Origin: Labilithrix sp.
GTDB taxonomy: Bacteria; Myxococcota_A; Polyangia; Polyangiales; Polyangiaceae
Length of the DNA stretch: 64,000 nt
NCBI GenBank assembly: GCA_019637225.1
Contig: JAHBWC010000022.1
Span: 23,710 to 87,709 of the forward strand
Direction: 5' to 3'
Part shown: in pieces, positions 8,805-17,832 of the stretch
Position numbering within the stretch: position 1 is the stretch's first letter
How the letters are laid out: the number at the start of each line of letters is the position of its first letter
Position numbers and translations under genes: made by a program
The notes under the pieces: model-generated
What the model was told of the DNA's origin: nothing
Database searches by the model: none
Seen by the model: the letters and a program-made list of their open reading frames with translations, nothing else

Positions 8805-9313
8805 GCGCGCCAGCCGGCGTCCGCGGGCTCCGGATCGCGCATCACCACCCCGGACGCTTGCGGTTACGCACGGACGCGTTCATGGGCAGCGTTCGCGCGG
8901 CCGAGCGCACGCGCGTCGGGCTCGCGCGAACGCACGGCGTGACGTGCGCGGCGCACGATCCGCGGACCGGCAGCCTGCTCGTCGAATACGACCCGAGGGA
9001 CATCGACGCCAACGGGCTCGTCGCGCGCGCGTGCGAGCTGAGCGGCCTCGAGCTCGCGCCGCCGCGTCAGGCGCGCCCCAGCGCGGCGTTCCGTATCGTC
9101 GGCTTCGTCCGCAGGGCCGATCGGCGCACGGAGTCGATCACGGGCGGACGAGTCAACCTCGGCGTATTGATCCCCGGCGGGCTGATGGCCCTCGCCTTCT
9201 ATTCGTTCTTCAAGAGCTCGCACACGCGGCTGCCACGGTGGGACAGCCTCGTCTACTGGGGCTACTCCGTCTTCGTCCACGCGCACGCCGGCGCGACCCG
9301 CGACTCGCCATGA
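8801..9313 (+). CDS. HMA_2-like domain membrane protein
   Basis: This 170-residue protein has an N-terminal ferredoxin-like fold of the HMA_2 type (about 10-75: GLRIAHHHPGRLRLR ... SLLVEYDP). That domain shares the fold of heavy-metal-associated domains but lacks their CxxC metal site. A linker and one hydrophobic hairpin near 125-140 (GVLIPGGLMALAFYSFF) follow. The His triplet at the first strand end could bind metal. Coupled by GTGA and ATGA overlaps to its neighbours, it probably works with the ATPase encoded next, which carries the same type of domain twice. Confidence 0.78.
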   Translation: MSAPAGVRGLRIAHHHPGRLRLRTDAFMGSVRAAERTRVGLARTHGVTCAAHDPRTGSLLVEYDPRDIDANGLVARACELSGLELAPPRQARPSAAFRIVGFVRRADRRTESITGGRVNLGVLIPGGLMALAFYSFFKSSHTRLPRWDSLVYWGYSVFVHAHAGATRDSP

Positions 9314-11652
9314 GCGGGCCAGCTGCCGGAGAGGTCGTCGTACAGCGGTCGGGCCGGTCCCGGCTGCGCGTACGCAACTGCGTCGCTCCGGAGGTCGCGC
9401 GCGACCTCGTCGCGTGGTTCGAAGGGCGCCCCGACGTGACGCGCGTTCGATCGCGGCCGCGCTCGGCGACCATCGACGTCGACTACGACGAGCGCTGCCA
9501 CGACGGCGACCTCGCGCGTGCGGCGCGCGACCGGGCGCACGCGCTGACGCATCCGGCGCGGCGGCGCCCGCGGGGCGTGCAGGTGTCCGTCACGCACGTG
9601 GTCGCCGGGCGCGCGCGCCTCGAGATCGCCGGCGTCTCCGCCGACGAGCTCGCCCGCCTCGCCGCGTGGCTCGCCGAGCAGCCGGGGGTGCTCGCCGCGG
9701 CGCCGGGCGCGTCCTCGATCGTCGTGCGATGGGCGAACGACGACCTCGATCCCGCCGCGACGGCCCGCGCGATCGCGGCGAGCGACCCCTCGGAGTGGCC
9801 ACCCTCGCCGCCCCCCGCCGACGAGAGCCCCTGGCGGGCGCTCTGCTTCGACGGCGCCGTGCTCCTCGCGGCGCGGCGGCGCTTCGTTCCGCGCTCGCTC
9901 CTCGCGCTCGCGGTCGCCGTCAGCGCCGAGCCGACCGCAAGGCGCGCGCTCCGCGCCGTGGGCGAGCGCCGCCTCAGCGTCGATCTCCTCGATCTCCTCG
10001 CGATCATCGTGTCGGTCGCCGCCGGCGCTCCAGGCACGGCCGCGCTCATCACGCTCCTCCTCTCGGCCGGCGACTACATCCTCCACCTGACCAAGCGACG
10101 CGCTCACGGCGCGCTCGCCGGGGCGATCAAGCTCGAGGTGCCCACGGCCTGGAAGCTCCGCCCCGACGGCCAGGCCGAGGCCGTCTCGACGAAGACGCTC
10201 GTGGTCGGAGACCGCATCGTCTGCGACCTCGGGGGACGACTGCCGGTCGACGGCGTCATCACGAGCGGCGCCGCGACGATCGACACGAAGGCGCTCACCG
10301 GCGAGTCGACGCCGCGCACGTGCCAGAGCGGCGACTCCGTGATGGCGTCGAGCGTCGTCGTCGAGGGGAGCATCGTGGTCGAGGTGCGCCGCGTCGGCCG
10401 CGACACCACGGCGGGGAGGATCGTGCAGATCCTGGAGAGCGCGGGGGACAAACCGACCTACCTGCAGCGCGAGACCGAGCGCGTCGCGGACCAGCTCGTG
10501 ATGCCCACGCTCGGCCTCGCGGGCGCCGCCGCGCTGCTCGCCTCCGAGATCGACCGCATGACGAGCGTGCTCATCACCGACTTCGGCACCGGGATCCGCA
10601 TCAGCGTCCCCACGAGCGCGCTCGCCGCGATGACGGTCGCGACGCGCGACGGCGTCCTCGTGAAGGGCGGTCAGTTCCTCGAGCGGCTCGCGCGCGCCGA
10701 CGCGGTCGTCTTCGACAAGACGGGCACGCTCACGAGCGGCACGCCCCGCGTGGTCGACGTCGTCGCGGTCGACGGCTTCGATCCGAGCCGCGCGATCGCG
10801 CTCGCCGCGGCCGTCGAGACCCGCCAGAGCCACCCGGTCGCCGAGGCCTTGCGCGCCCACACCCGCGCGCACGGGATCGCCGTTCCGCACGGTGCCGTGC
10901 GAGACCAGAGCTACGCGGTCGGGCAGGGCCTCGTCGCGCGATGCGGGAGCCACGAGGTCGCCGTCGGCGGAGCGCGCCTGATGAGCGCGAGGGGGATCAC
11001 GATCGACGGCGCGCGCGCCGCGCTCGAGCGTCACGAGCGCTCGAGCGTCTCGTCGCTGCTCATCGCCGTCGACGGACGCCTCGCGGCGGTCCTCGGATAC
11101 GCGGACGCGGTGCGCCCAGAGAGCCGAGGGGTCATTCGCGCGCTCGCGGCGAACGGCCGCCGCCGCATCGTCCTCATGTCGGGCGACGCGAGCGGTCCCG
11201 CGACGGAGATCGGCCGCTGCCTCGGAGTCGACGAGGTCTACTCGGAGCTCCTGCCGCACGAGAAGGCCGAGCACGTGCGACGGCTACAGCGCGCGGGGAG
11301 GGTCGTCGCGATGGTCGGCGACGGCATCAACGACGCACCCGCGCTCGCGCTCGCCGACGTCGGCATCTCGCTCACGGGAGGCACCGACGTCGCGCTCGAC
11401 GCGGCGGACGTCGTCTTGCTGAGCGGCGGGCTCTCGAAGCTCCCGACCGCGTTTCGTATCGCCGACGACGCGATGCGCGCGGTTCGCACCGGCCTCGGTA
11501 TCGTCATCGTCCCGAACGCGCTCGCGATCGTGCTCGGCGCGCTCGGCGTGATCGGCCCCGGCGTCGCGACGGTGCTCAACAACGGCTCGACGGTCGTGGC
11601 GGCGATGGCGGCCCTCTCGCCGGTGCTCCGTCGCCCGCGCACGACCGCGTAG
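9310..11652 (+). CDS. P1B-like heavy-metal P-type ATPase lacking the CPC motif
   Basis: This 780-residue pump has two HMA_2-like domains without CxxC (about 8-60 and 93-150), then membrane helices. The actuator domain has TGES at 330-333. The catalytic loop has DKTGT with phospho-Asp469, the P1B-specific His-Pro pair at 508-509, and GDGINDAPA at about 670-678, followed by two terminal helices. In the membrane segment before the phosphorylation domain the metal-binding CPC tripeptide is replaced: the aligned positions read Phe425-Gly-Thr in FGTGIRISVPTSALAAM, with no Cys. All energy-coupling motifs are intact, so it should be active, but the transported ion cannot be taken from CPC rules. It is the last gene of a four-gene overlapping operon, and a terminator candidate follows 100 nt downstream. 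Confidence 0.9.
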   Translation: MSGPAAGEVVVQRSGRSRLRVRNCVAPEVARDLVAWFEGRPDVTRVRSRPRSATIDVDYDERCHDGDLARAARDRAHALTHPARRRPRGVQVSVTHVVAGRARLEIAGVSADELARLAAWLAEQPGVLAAAPGASSIVVRWANDDLDPAATARAIAASDPSEWPPSPPPADESPWRALCFDGAVLLAARRRFVPRSLLALAVAVSAEPTARRALRAVGERRLSVDLLDLLAIIVSVAAGAPGTAALITLLLSAGDYILHLTKRRAHGALAGAIKLEVPTAWKLRPDGQAEAVSTKTLVVGDRIVCDLGGRLPVDGVITSGAATIDTKALTGESTPRTCQSGDSVMASSVVVEGSIVVEVRRVGRDTTAGRIVQILESAGDKPTYLQRETERVADQLVMPTLGLAGAAALLASEIDRMTSVLITDFGTGIRISVPTSALAAMTVATRDGVLVKGGQFLERLARADAVVFDKTGTLTSGTPRVVDVVAVDGFDPSRAIALAAAVETRQSHPVAEALRAHTRAHGIAVPHGAVRDQSYAVGQGLVARCGSHEVAVGGARLMSARGITIDGARAALERHERSSVSSLLIAVDGRLAAVLGYADAVRPESRGVIRALAANGRRRIVLMSGDASGPATEIGRCLGVDEVYSELLPHEKAEHVRRLQRAGRVVAMVGDGINDAPALALADVGISLTGGTDVALDAADVVLLSGGLSKLPTAFRIADDAMRAVRTGLGIVIVPNALAIVLGALGVIGPGVATVLNNGSTVVAAMAALSPVLRRPRTTA

Positions 11653-11751
11653 GACTCGGATTCGCGCCCGGCGCGCTCGAGCAATAATTGGCGCGACCGC
11701 GCGTGCGCCGTCGAGGGTGATCCGATCCATCGCGCCCGCTTCAGAGAGCCC

Positions 11752-11813
11752 GATGATCCAGGCGAGCGCTGGGGGTGATCTCGATCCACTTCGCTCGGAT
11801 CATCCTTATTTTC
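11752..11813 (+). terminator. Probable intrinsic terminator after the ATPase operon
   Basis: Left arm GATGATCC plus GAGCG (11752-11759 and 11764-11768, with a 4-nt bulge) is complementary to right arm CGCTCGGATCATC (11792-11804). The T-rich run CTTATTTTC follows directly. The loop between them contains a second imperfect inverted repeat (GTGATC/GATCCAC). The position, 100 nt after the ATPase stop and before an unrelated gene, fits a Rho-independent terminator. Confidence 0.5.
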
Positions 11814-11835
11814 AGGGTTCTCCGCGACATCCCAC

Positions 11836-12408
11836 ATGGTGGCATCCCTGTTGCGGATAAGAGAGCCCGTGACCGACCTTACGCTCCCCAAGGCCCGCCC
11901 CCTCCCCTCGCAGCCCGCGCTGACCTCGGGTTCTCGCTCGTTCGTGACGCGCCTCTTGATCGTGCTCGGCTGCGTCGCGGGTGTGGTCGCGTGCTCGGGC
12001 GCCGAAGACTTCGACGACCTCGACGCCGAGGACGGCGATCACGACGACGACGACGACGCGTACGAGGCCACGAGCGACGAGCTCCGCACCGCCGGCCCGT
12101 GCGCCGGCAAGCCGATCGATCGCGCCGTCCGCTGCGCCCAGGCGAAGGGCGCGCGCGTCCTCAGCTACTACCGCAGCGCGAAGGAGCAGGAGCGCGTACG
12201 CCGCGAGAACCGGTGCACGAACCGCTGCACGGGGATGGCGGGCTGCGTTCGTCCGACGGCGAGCTGCACGTCGTCCCCGCACACCCGCTGCCTCTCCGTC
12301 GACCTCGTCAACGACGGCGCGCCGCTCACGCGCGCGCAGCTCCGCTCGTGCGGGCTCGCCAAGACGACGATGCCTCACCGAAACCACTACGACCTCGTCG
12401 GCCGCTGA
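11836..12408 (+). CDS. Lipoprotein with divergent peptidase M15 (VanY-like) fold
   Basis: This protein of up to 190 residues has a signal segment (SFVTRLLIVLGCVAGVVAC) with a VVAC lipobox and then an Asp-run linker. The C-terminal domain resembles D-Ala-D-Ala carboxypeptidases of family M15. It has VLSYYRSAKEQERV (compare SGYRS), then SPHTRCLSVDLVND, matching the metal motif SxHxxGxAxD with Gly to Cys and Ala to Ser, and a final PHRNHYDL in place of EPWHYEL. The two metal ligands and the last His are present, but the catalytic Glu before the last His is not. Six Cys suggest disulfides. A GTG at 11869, preceded by AAGAGAG, is an alternative start. Activity on peptidoglycan is inference only. 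Confidence 0.7.
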   Translation: MVASLLRIREPVTDLTLPKARPLPSQPALTSGSRSFVTRLLIVLGCVAGVVACSGAEDFDDLDAEDGDHDDDDDAYEATSDELRTAGPCAGKPIDRAVRCAQAKGARVLSYYRSAKEQERVRRENRCTNRCTGMAGCVRPTASCTSSPHTRCLSVDLVNDGAPLTRAQLRSCGLAKTTMPHRNHYDLVGR

Positions 12409-12558
12409 CGGGCGCGGGTCGCTTCGTCGTCGCTGCGCCGCACGACCGCGGACCGACGGCCGCAGCATCGAGCGCGCGTCGACGCGGACCACCGAGCGCG
12501 CGCAACGTCGCGAGATGGTCGGATCCTCCCCGTCAGGATTGTCTAGCATGGCGACTCC

Positions 12559-14811
12559 ATGCCGACCCTCGACGAACAGATCTCCGAGATGCGCCGCTGG
12601 TTCGACTCGTCCCGCTTCGCGGGCATCAAGCGGCTCTACACGCCGCGTGAGGTCGTCGAGCAGCGGGGCACGATCCGCGACGAGTACAGCGTCGCGCGCG
12701 ACACGGCCGCCGCGTTCCACGCGCGCCTGCGCGAGCTCTTCACGACGAAAAAGTGCATGACCTCGTTCGGCCCCTACTCGCCCGGCGAGGCGGTCGCGAT
12801 GAAGCGCACGGGCATCGAGGGCATCTACGTCGGCGGCTGGGCCACGAGCGCGAAGGGCTCCGCCGACGAGGATCCCGGCCCGGACCTCGCGAGCTACCCG
12901 CTGAGCCGCGTGCCCGACGAGGCGCGCGCGATCGTCCGCGCCCTGCTCACGGCCGACCGGAACGAGTTCCACGCCCGCCTCCGCATGAACGACGAGCAGC
13001 GCAAGGCGACGCCGGCCGTCGACTACCGGCCGTTCATCATCGCCGACGCCGACACCGGCCACGGCGGTGACGCCCACGTCCGGAACCTCATCCGACGCTT
13101 CGTCGAGGCCGGCGTCCCCGGCTACCACATCGAGGATCAAAAGCCGGGCGTGAAGAAGTGCGGTCACCAGGGCGGCAAGGTGCTCGTCTCCGAGGACGAG
13201 CAGATCAAGCGCCTGAGCGCCGCCCGCTTCCAGCTCGACATCATGCAGGTGGCCGGCATCATCGTCGCCCGCACCGACGCCGAGTCCGCCACGCTGCTCG
13301 ACGGCCGGAGCGACGAGCGCGATCAGCCGTTCATCCTCGGCGCGACCAACACGAGCGTGCCCACGTTCAAGATCGCGTTCATCGCGATCCTGCGCGCCCT
13401 CAACGCCCGAGGGATCCAGGAGCTCACCGGCTTTCAGCTCTACGCGACGAGCGACGAGGAGTACGCGGCAGCGGACGCGTGGCTGGAGCGCGTCGGGCTC
13501 GCGGCGCTCTTCGACGGCGCCGTCGCCGTCTACGAGAAGTCCGGGCGCACGGCCCCCGACGCGGCGCTCGATCAGGTGTTCGATCGCTTCGTCGACGTCT
13601 GGCAGGTCGAGGCCAACGTGAAGACGTACGCCGAGGCGGTCGCGGAGCTCATTCGCTTCCGCGCGAGCGAGGGCGTCAAGGTGCCCATGACCGAGGACGA
13701 GTGGCTCGCGTTCGCGAAGGGCGCCTCGTTCTACCAGATCGGCGTGAAGGCGAAGGCGCTCGGGCTCGCGGTCGTCTGGGACTGCGAGCACGCCAAGACG
13801 CCGGACGGCTACTACCAGGTCCGCGGCGGCATCGACTACGCGATCGCCAAGTCGCTCGCGGCGGCGCCGTACGCCGACGTCCTCTGGATGGAGACGAAGA
13901 CCGCCGACCTCCACGACGCCAAGGTGTTCGCCGACGCGATCCACGCGAAGTTCCCCGACCGCATGCTCGCCTACAACCTGTCGCCGTCGTTCAACTGGGA
14001 CAGCACGGGAATGACGGACGAGCAGATGCGGCGCTTCCCCGAGGAGCTCGGCAAGCTCGGCTTCGTCTTCAACTTCATCACCTACGGCGGCCACCAGATC
14101 GACGGCCTCGCCGGCGAGGAGTTCGCGACCGCGCTCCGCCAGGACGGCATGCTGGCGCTCGCACGCCTCCAGCGAAAATTCCGCCTCCTCGAGTCGCCCT
14201 ACCGCACGCCGCAGACGCTCGTCGGCGGCCCGCGCGCCGACGCCGCGCTCATGTCGCTCTCCGGGCGCACGGCGACGACGAAGGCGATGGGCGTCGGCTC
14301 GACGCAGTTCCAGCATCAGATCCAGATCGAGGTCCCGCCGAAGGTCCTCAAGGAGTGGCTCGACCTCTGGCGCGCGCACCACCGCGTCGCGACGGCGCTC
14401 ACCGTGTCGCTCAAGCCGATCAGCGCCGGCTCGCAGGTGCTCGAGCTCGCCCTCGCGTCGGACGGAGCGAAGGCCGCGAACGTCATCTTCGAGCCGATCC
14501 AGGACCGGCAGGGCCGGAGCATCCTGTCGATCCGCGACCAGAACACGTTCGACGCGAAGCTCCGGAAGAAGCGCCTCATGACGCTGGCGCAGCTCTTTCT
14601 GATCCACCGCTACAAGATCGACTCGATTCACTACCTGACGCCGACCGAGGACAACAAGCGCCAGACCGAGGGCATGAAGCGGCGCGGCGTCTTCAGCGCC
14701 GTCAACGACGAGGTCGGGCAGATCATCGTGGCCGAGGTGAACGCCGCCCGCGTCGAGGCGCTCCTCGACGCCGATCGCGCGGCGTTGACCGCGCTCATCG
14801 CCGAGAAGTGA
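12559..14811 (+). CDS. aceA: Isocitrate lyase, long (Icl2-like) form
   Basis: This 750-residue cytosolic enzyme cleaves isocitrate to succinate and glyoxylate, the first glyoxylate-shunt step, allowing growth on acetate or fatty acids. It has [11 protein letters not shown] with the magnesium-binding acidic residues, the catalytic motif KKCGH at 199-203 with Cys201, and downstream NLSPSFNWD and QHQIQIEVP segments. It is much longer than the usual 430-550 residues and matches the size of the long form known from mycobacteria, with inserted and C-terminal regions. No malate synthase is adjacent; the next gene is an OmpA-type lipoprotein. The ATG at 12559 has no strong ribosome site. Confidence 0.93.
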   Translation: MPTLDEQISEMRRWFDSSRFAGIKRLYTPREVVEQRGTIRDEYSVARDTAAAFHARLRELFTTKKCMTSFGPYSPGEAVAMKRTGIEGIYVGGWATSAKGSADEDPGPDLASYPLSRVPDEARAIVRALLTADRNEFHARLRMNDEQRKATPAVDYRPFIIADADTGHGGDAHVRNLIRRFVEAGVPGYHIEDQKPGVKKCGHQGGKVLVSEDEQIKRLSAARFQLDIMQVAGIIVARTDAESATLLDGRSDERDQPFILGATNTSVPTFKIAFIAILRALNARGIQELTGFQLYATSDEEYAAADAWLERVGLAALFDGAVAVYEKSGRTAPDAALDQVFDRFVDVWQVEANVKTYAEAVAELIRFRASEGVKVPMTEDEWLAFAKGASFYQIGVKAKALGLAVVWDCEHAKTPDGYYQVRGGIDYAIAKSLAAAPYADVLWMETKTADLHDAKVFADAIHAKFPDRMLAYNLSPSFNWDSTGMTDEQMRRFPEELGKLGFVFNFITYGGHQIDGLAGEEFATALRQDGMLALARLQRKFRLLESPYRTPQTLVGGPRADAALMSLSGRTATTKAMGVGSTQFQHQIQIEVPPKVLKEWLDLWRAHHRVATALTVSLKPISAGSQVLELALASDGAKAANVIFEPIQDRQGRSILSIRDQNTFDAKLRKKRLMTLAQLFLIHRYKIDSIHYLTPTEDNKRQTEGMKRRGVFSAVNDEVGQIIVAEVNAARVEALLDADRAALTALIAEK

Positions 14812-14966
14812 AGCGCGGCGCTCCCGCGACGACGCCGCCCGCGGGAGGCTGAGGACGCGGGTGCGACGACGAGGGACCGGCCGGGGACCGCACATCGCGG
14901 CCCCGCGTCGTCGAGCGCGCGCGCCCAGGGCACGTCGCGTGCTCCGGCGCGCCACGAGGAAACCAC

Positions 14967-15503
14967 ATGACCCACCAGCATCCCGCGCTCCTTTGGATCT
15001 GCGTGCTCGCCGCGTCGTCGCTCGCCGCGTGCGGTGGCGGTCGGTCGCGCGCGAACGTGCCGCCGACCACGATCGAGCCCGCCGGGCTCACGAGCGCCAT
15101 CGTCCGCCCTGCGGGCGGGAGCCTCGGCGTGTCGGACGAGATCGCGCGCATGTGCAAGCTCGCGGCGCCCGACGCCAAGAGCACGCCGAAGTACGACTTC
15201 GACAAGAGCGATCTGCAGCCGGGCGACCGAGCGACGCTCACGAAGGTCGCCGACTGCCTCACGACCGGCGCGCTCAAGGGCAGGTCGGTGCAGCTCATCG
15301 GACGTGCCGACGCGCGCGGCGAGTCAAATTACAACATGGCGCTCGGCGCTCAGCGCGCGGGCGGCGTCGCCGACTACCTCGCGCACCTCGGCGTCGCGCG
15401 GGCACACCTCGACGTCACCTCGCGTGGAGAGCTCGACGCCGTCGGCCTCGACGAAGCCGGCTGGCAGGACGATCGCCGCGTCGACATCGTGCTCGCCAAG
15501 TAG
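14967..15503 (+). CDS. OmpA/Pal-family peptidoglycan-binding lipoprotein
   Basis: This 178-residue lipoprotein has lipobox SLAAC near residue 22 and a C-terminal OmpA domain (about 70-178). Visible motifs are YDFDKSDLQPGDRATL, VQLIGRADARGESNYNMALGAQRAGGVADYL and RRVDIVLAK. The Asp and Arg positions that hold meso-diaminopimelate in Pal/OmpA domains are recognisable in this arrangement. It should sit in the outer membrane and tie it to the cell wall. It is a single gene, not part of a Tol-Pal cluster. Confidence 0.86.
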   Translation: MTHQHPALLWICVLAASSLAACGGGRSRANVPPTTIEPAGLTSAIVRPAGGSLGVSDEIARMCKLAAPDAKSTPKYDFDKSDLQPGDRATLTKVADCLTTGALKGRSVQLIGRADARGESNYNMALGAQRAGGVADYLAHLGVARAHLDVTSRGELDAVGLDEAGWQDDRRVDIVLAK

Positions 15504-15583
15504 CGGGCGCTCGCGCGCACGGCAGCGCTTGCGCGGTTCTTGCTCCGGCCGCCGAGTCCCCTCGGCTCGGAAGGAGATCCGCG

Positions 15584-16858
15584 ATGACCGTCACCGCACG
15601 TTGGAAGCGCACCTGCTTCGTGGTCGCAGCGCTTTCGTTCTCGTTCGTCTCGGCGTGCGAGAACGACGGCAACCCGCTCGCGGCGGTCTGCTGCACGGAG
15701 TTCAAGGTCGGCGCCGATCTCTCGACGGCGGACTTCGGCCTTCGCGGAGAGGTGCGCGGCCAGTTCCTCGCGTTCGCGCAAGCGTCCTCCGATCTCGCCG
15801 CGACGGCGAGCGCGGCGCTCGGCGACGTCCAGACGGCCTGCCGCAACATCGCCGTCGAGCTCGGCGCGACCGCGGCGGACATCGAGAAGGCCGACGAGAA
15901 GCCCGAGCGCGAGCGGACCACGGAGCTCTGTCGGCTCGCCGTCGCGCAGATCGACACGCGCGTGACGGCGCGCGCCTCGGTCGAAGTCATGTTCCAGCCG
16001 CCCGTCTGCGAGGTCTCCGTGCAGGCGCAGGCGCGCTGCGAAGGCGCGTGCAGCGCGTCGGGCACCTGCGACGTGCGCGCGAACCCGCCGGTGTGCCGGG
16101 GCGGGAGGCTCGAGATCGTCTGCAAGGGCGAGTGCACCGCCGAGGGCGGCGCGACGCTGTACTGCGAGGGCACTTGCAGCGGCAACTGCTCGGGCGCGTG
16201 CGTCGCAGAGGGCGGCGTGCGCTGCAACGGTCGCTGCGAAGGGACGTGCTCCGCCGAGGGCAGCGCGACCAACCAGGCCTTCGACGCGCAGGGCAACTGC
16301 GTCGGGACGTGTCGGGGCACGTGCTCGGCGACGGCTCCCGGCGTTCGCTGCGAGGGATCGTGCAAGGGCCAGTGCGACGCCGCCTGCCGCGCCGAGGCGA
16401 ACGCCACGGTCACCTGCGACGGCAAGTGCTCGGGCGATTACGAGCCGCTCCGCTGCGAAGGCGGCACGCTCGAGGGTGGCTGCGACGTGCAGGCGAGCTG
16501 CAAGGCGAACTGCCAGGCGAGCGCCTCCGCGCGCGCCGAGTGCCGTCCACCCGCGGTCGTCGTGAAGTCGCAGGTCGCCGTCGACGCCGAGCTCGGCCGC
16601 GCCATCCAGGTGCTCGAGGCGAACCTGCCGTCGCTCCTCGTCATCCTGAAGGCGCGCGGTCAGGCCTTCGTCGACATCGCGGCACGCGTGGCCTCGTCCG
16701 CGGGCGCCACCGGCTCCGCCGCCGTCTCGGGGGACCTCGGCGTCCGCGCGACGGCGTGCCTCGTCCCCATCGCGACCACGATCGGCGAGGCCGCGATCAA
16801 CGCGCGCGTGTCGGTGCAAGCGTCGGCGGACGTCCTCGGCTCGGTCGGCGTCCGCTGA
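15584..16858 (+). CDS. Cys-rich repeat lipoprotein
   Basis: This 424-residue exported protein starts at an ATG 7 nt after the strong ribosome site AAGGAG (15571-15576). A signal peptide ends VSAC, a lipobox. Residues 30-150 are Ala-rich helices. Residues 150-320 hold about a dozen short Cys repeats of the form CEGxC, CxGxC and GTCSA, which probably make a disulfide-laced or metal-binding rod. The last 100 residues are again Ala-rich and helical. I cannot assign a function. The arrangement suggests a surface or periplasmic structural protein. Confidence 0.8.
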   Translation: MTVTARWKRTCFVVAALSFSFVSACENDGNPLAAVCCTEFKVGADLSTADFGLRGEVRGQFLAFAQASSDLAATASAALGDVQTACRNIAVELGATAADIEKADEKPERERTTELCRLAVAQIDTRVTARASVEVMFQPPVCEVSVQAQARCEGACSASGTCDVRANPPVCRGGRLEIVCKGECTAEGGATLYCEGTCSGNCSGACVAEGGVRCNGRCEGTCSAEGSATNQAFDAQGNCVGTCRGTCSATAPGVRCEGSCKGQCDAACRAEANATVTCDGKCSGDYEPLRCEGGTLEGGCDVQASCKANCQASASARAECRPPAVVVKSQVAVDAELGRAIQVLEANLPSLLVILKARGQAFVDIAARVASSAGATGSAAVSGDLGVRATACLVPIATTIGEAAINARVSVQASADVLGSVGVR

Positions 16859-16941
16859 CCTCCGAGCCGTCCCGAGACCGAGCGCGCCGGCTCGGCGGAG
16901 ATACTCGGCCGAAGACCCGCTCGGTGCTCTAGACTCGGGGC

Positions 16942-17169
16942 ATGTCCGAGACTCGAACGGTCCGCGAGGAGTGCACGGCCTGGACGACGGCGAAGAACCG
17001 GAAGACCCAGGCGATCGGCTCGGACGCGAACGCGAAGCCGGTGATCCTCCAGGGTGGCGCGACGGTGACGGTCAGCGGCGTCCTCCTCGGCGTGTCGCCG
17101 AGGAGCCTCCTCGTCGAGGCGAACGGCCAGCTTCTCGAGCTCCGGGAGCAATTCCTCGATCCCGCGTGA
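16942..17169 (+). CDS. Small hypothetical protein
   Basis: This 75-residue protein starts at ATG. A basic, polar N-terminal half (SETRTVREECTAWTTAKNRK) is followed by a strand-rich second half with VTVSGVLLGVSPRSLLVEANG. The second half looks like a small beta-barrel or SH3-like fold. I do not recognise the family. Codon usage in this frame (GC-rich third positions) fits the neighbours, which supports it being real. Confidence 0.5.
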   Translation: MSETRTVREECTAWTTAKNRKTQAIGSDANAKPVILQGGATVTVSGVLLGVSPRSLLVEANGQLLELREQFLDPA

Positions 17170-17208
17170 AACGCGCTACTCTGCAGGGCGGCACGGAGGG
17201 TCGTCGGC

Positions 17209-17736
17209 ATGCGGTGGCGTCTGCGGAGTCTCGTGTTGTCGTCGCTCGCGCTGGCGAGCGCGAGCGCGGTCGGGTGTGTCGGCGACGAGCCTGCTCCGGT
17301 GGCGGCGGCGCCTGACGGCGGCGGCGCGGACACCGGCGACGATCGACTCGCGCCTTTCCTCGGGACGTGGTCGACCTCCAAGGCGACGCAGACGCTCTCG
17401 AACTGCCAGGCCGCCGGGACGCAGCGGGACATCACGATCACGCTGAACGTCACCCGCGGCACGACGAGCGACATCCTCGCGACGAACACCCTCGCGCCGA
17501 GCTGCGTCCTCCAGGCCAACGTCCGCGGCGACACGGCCACGCTGATCGCCGACCAGACCTGCACCGCGACCTTCCCGAACGCCGTCGACACGTACACGTA
17601 CGCGGGCACGAGCACGTTCAAGCTCGTCTCCGCCGACGGGGCGCAGGCGGTGATGCAGCTCGACGCGACGATCTCGAACAGCCCGAGCGGCGCCACGTGC
17701 ACGTTCCAGGAGATCGCGCCGTACGCGAAGAAGTGA
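17209..17736 (+). CDS. Small lipoprotein, beta-strand-rich
   Basis: This 175-residue protein has a signal peptide ending VGC (lipobox around Cys23) and a Gly/Ala/Asp linker. A single strand-rich domain then begins LAPFLGTWSTSKATQTLSNC, a pattern common in secreted lipid-binding or lipocalin-like domains of delta-proteobacterial lipoproteins. Four Cys in the mature part may form two disulfides. Function unknown. It is convergent with the M48 protease gene, and 96 bases separate their ends. Confidence 0.72.
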   Translation: MRWRLRSLVLSSLALASASAVGCVGDEPAPVAAAPDGGGADTGDDRLAPFLGTWSTSKATQTLSNCQAAGTQRDITITLNVTRGTTSDILATNTLAPSCVLQANVRGDTATLIADQTCTATFPNAVDTYTYAGTSTFKLVSADGAQAVMQLDATISNSPSGATCTFQEIAPYAKK

Positions 17737-17832
17737 GCCGCGCGAGCGCCGCCCTGAGGGACGCGCGGCGTAGAGCGCTCGAGGCGACGGACGCGCGGCG
17801 TCGCCCGCTCGGGCCGCCACGGCGTCGATCGA

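Noticed and set aside
11812..14955. Minus-strand open frame of over 1000 codons opposite isocitrate lyase
   Set aside because: No signal peptide, motif or repeat; composition is Arg/Glu/Ala/Leu noise. The plus strand encodes an enzyme with catalytic KKCGH.
16438..16858. Second, separate gene in the tail of the Cys-rich lipoprotein
   Set aside because: The frame is continuous with the Cys repeats and no ribosome site or start is placed sensibly.
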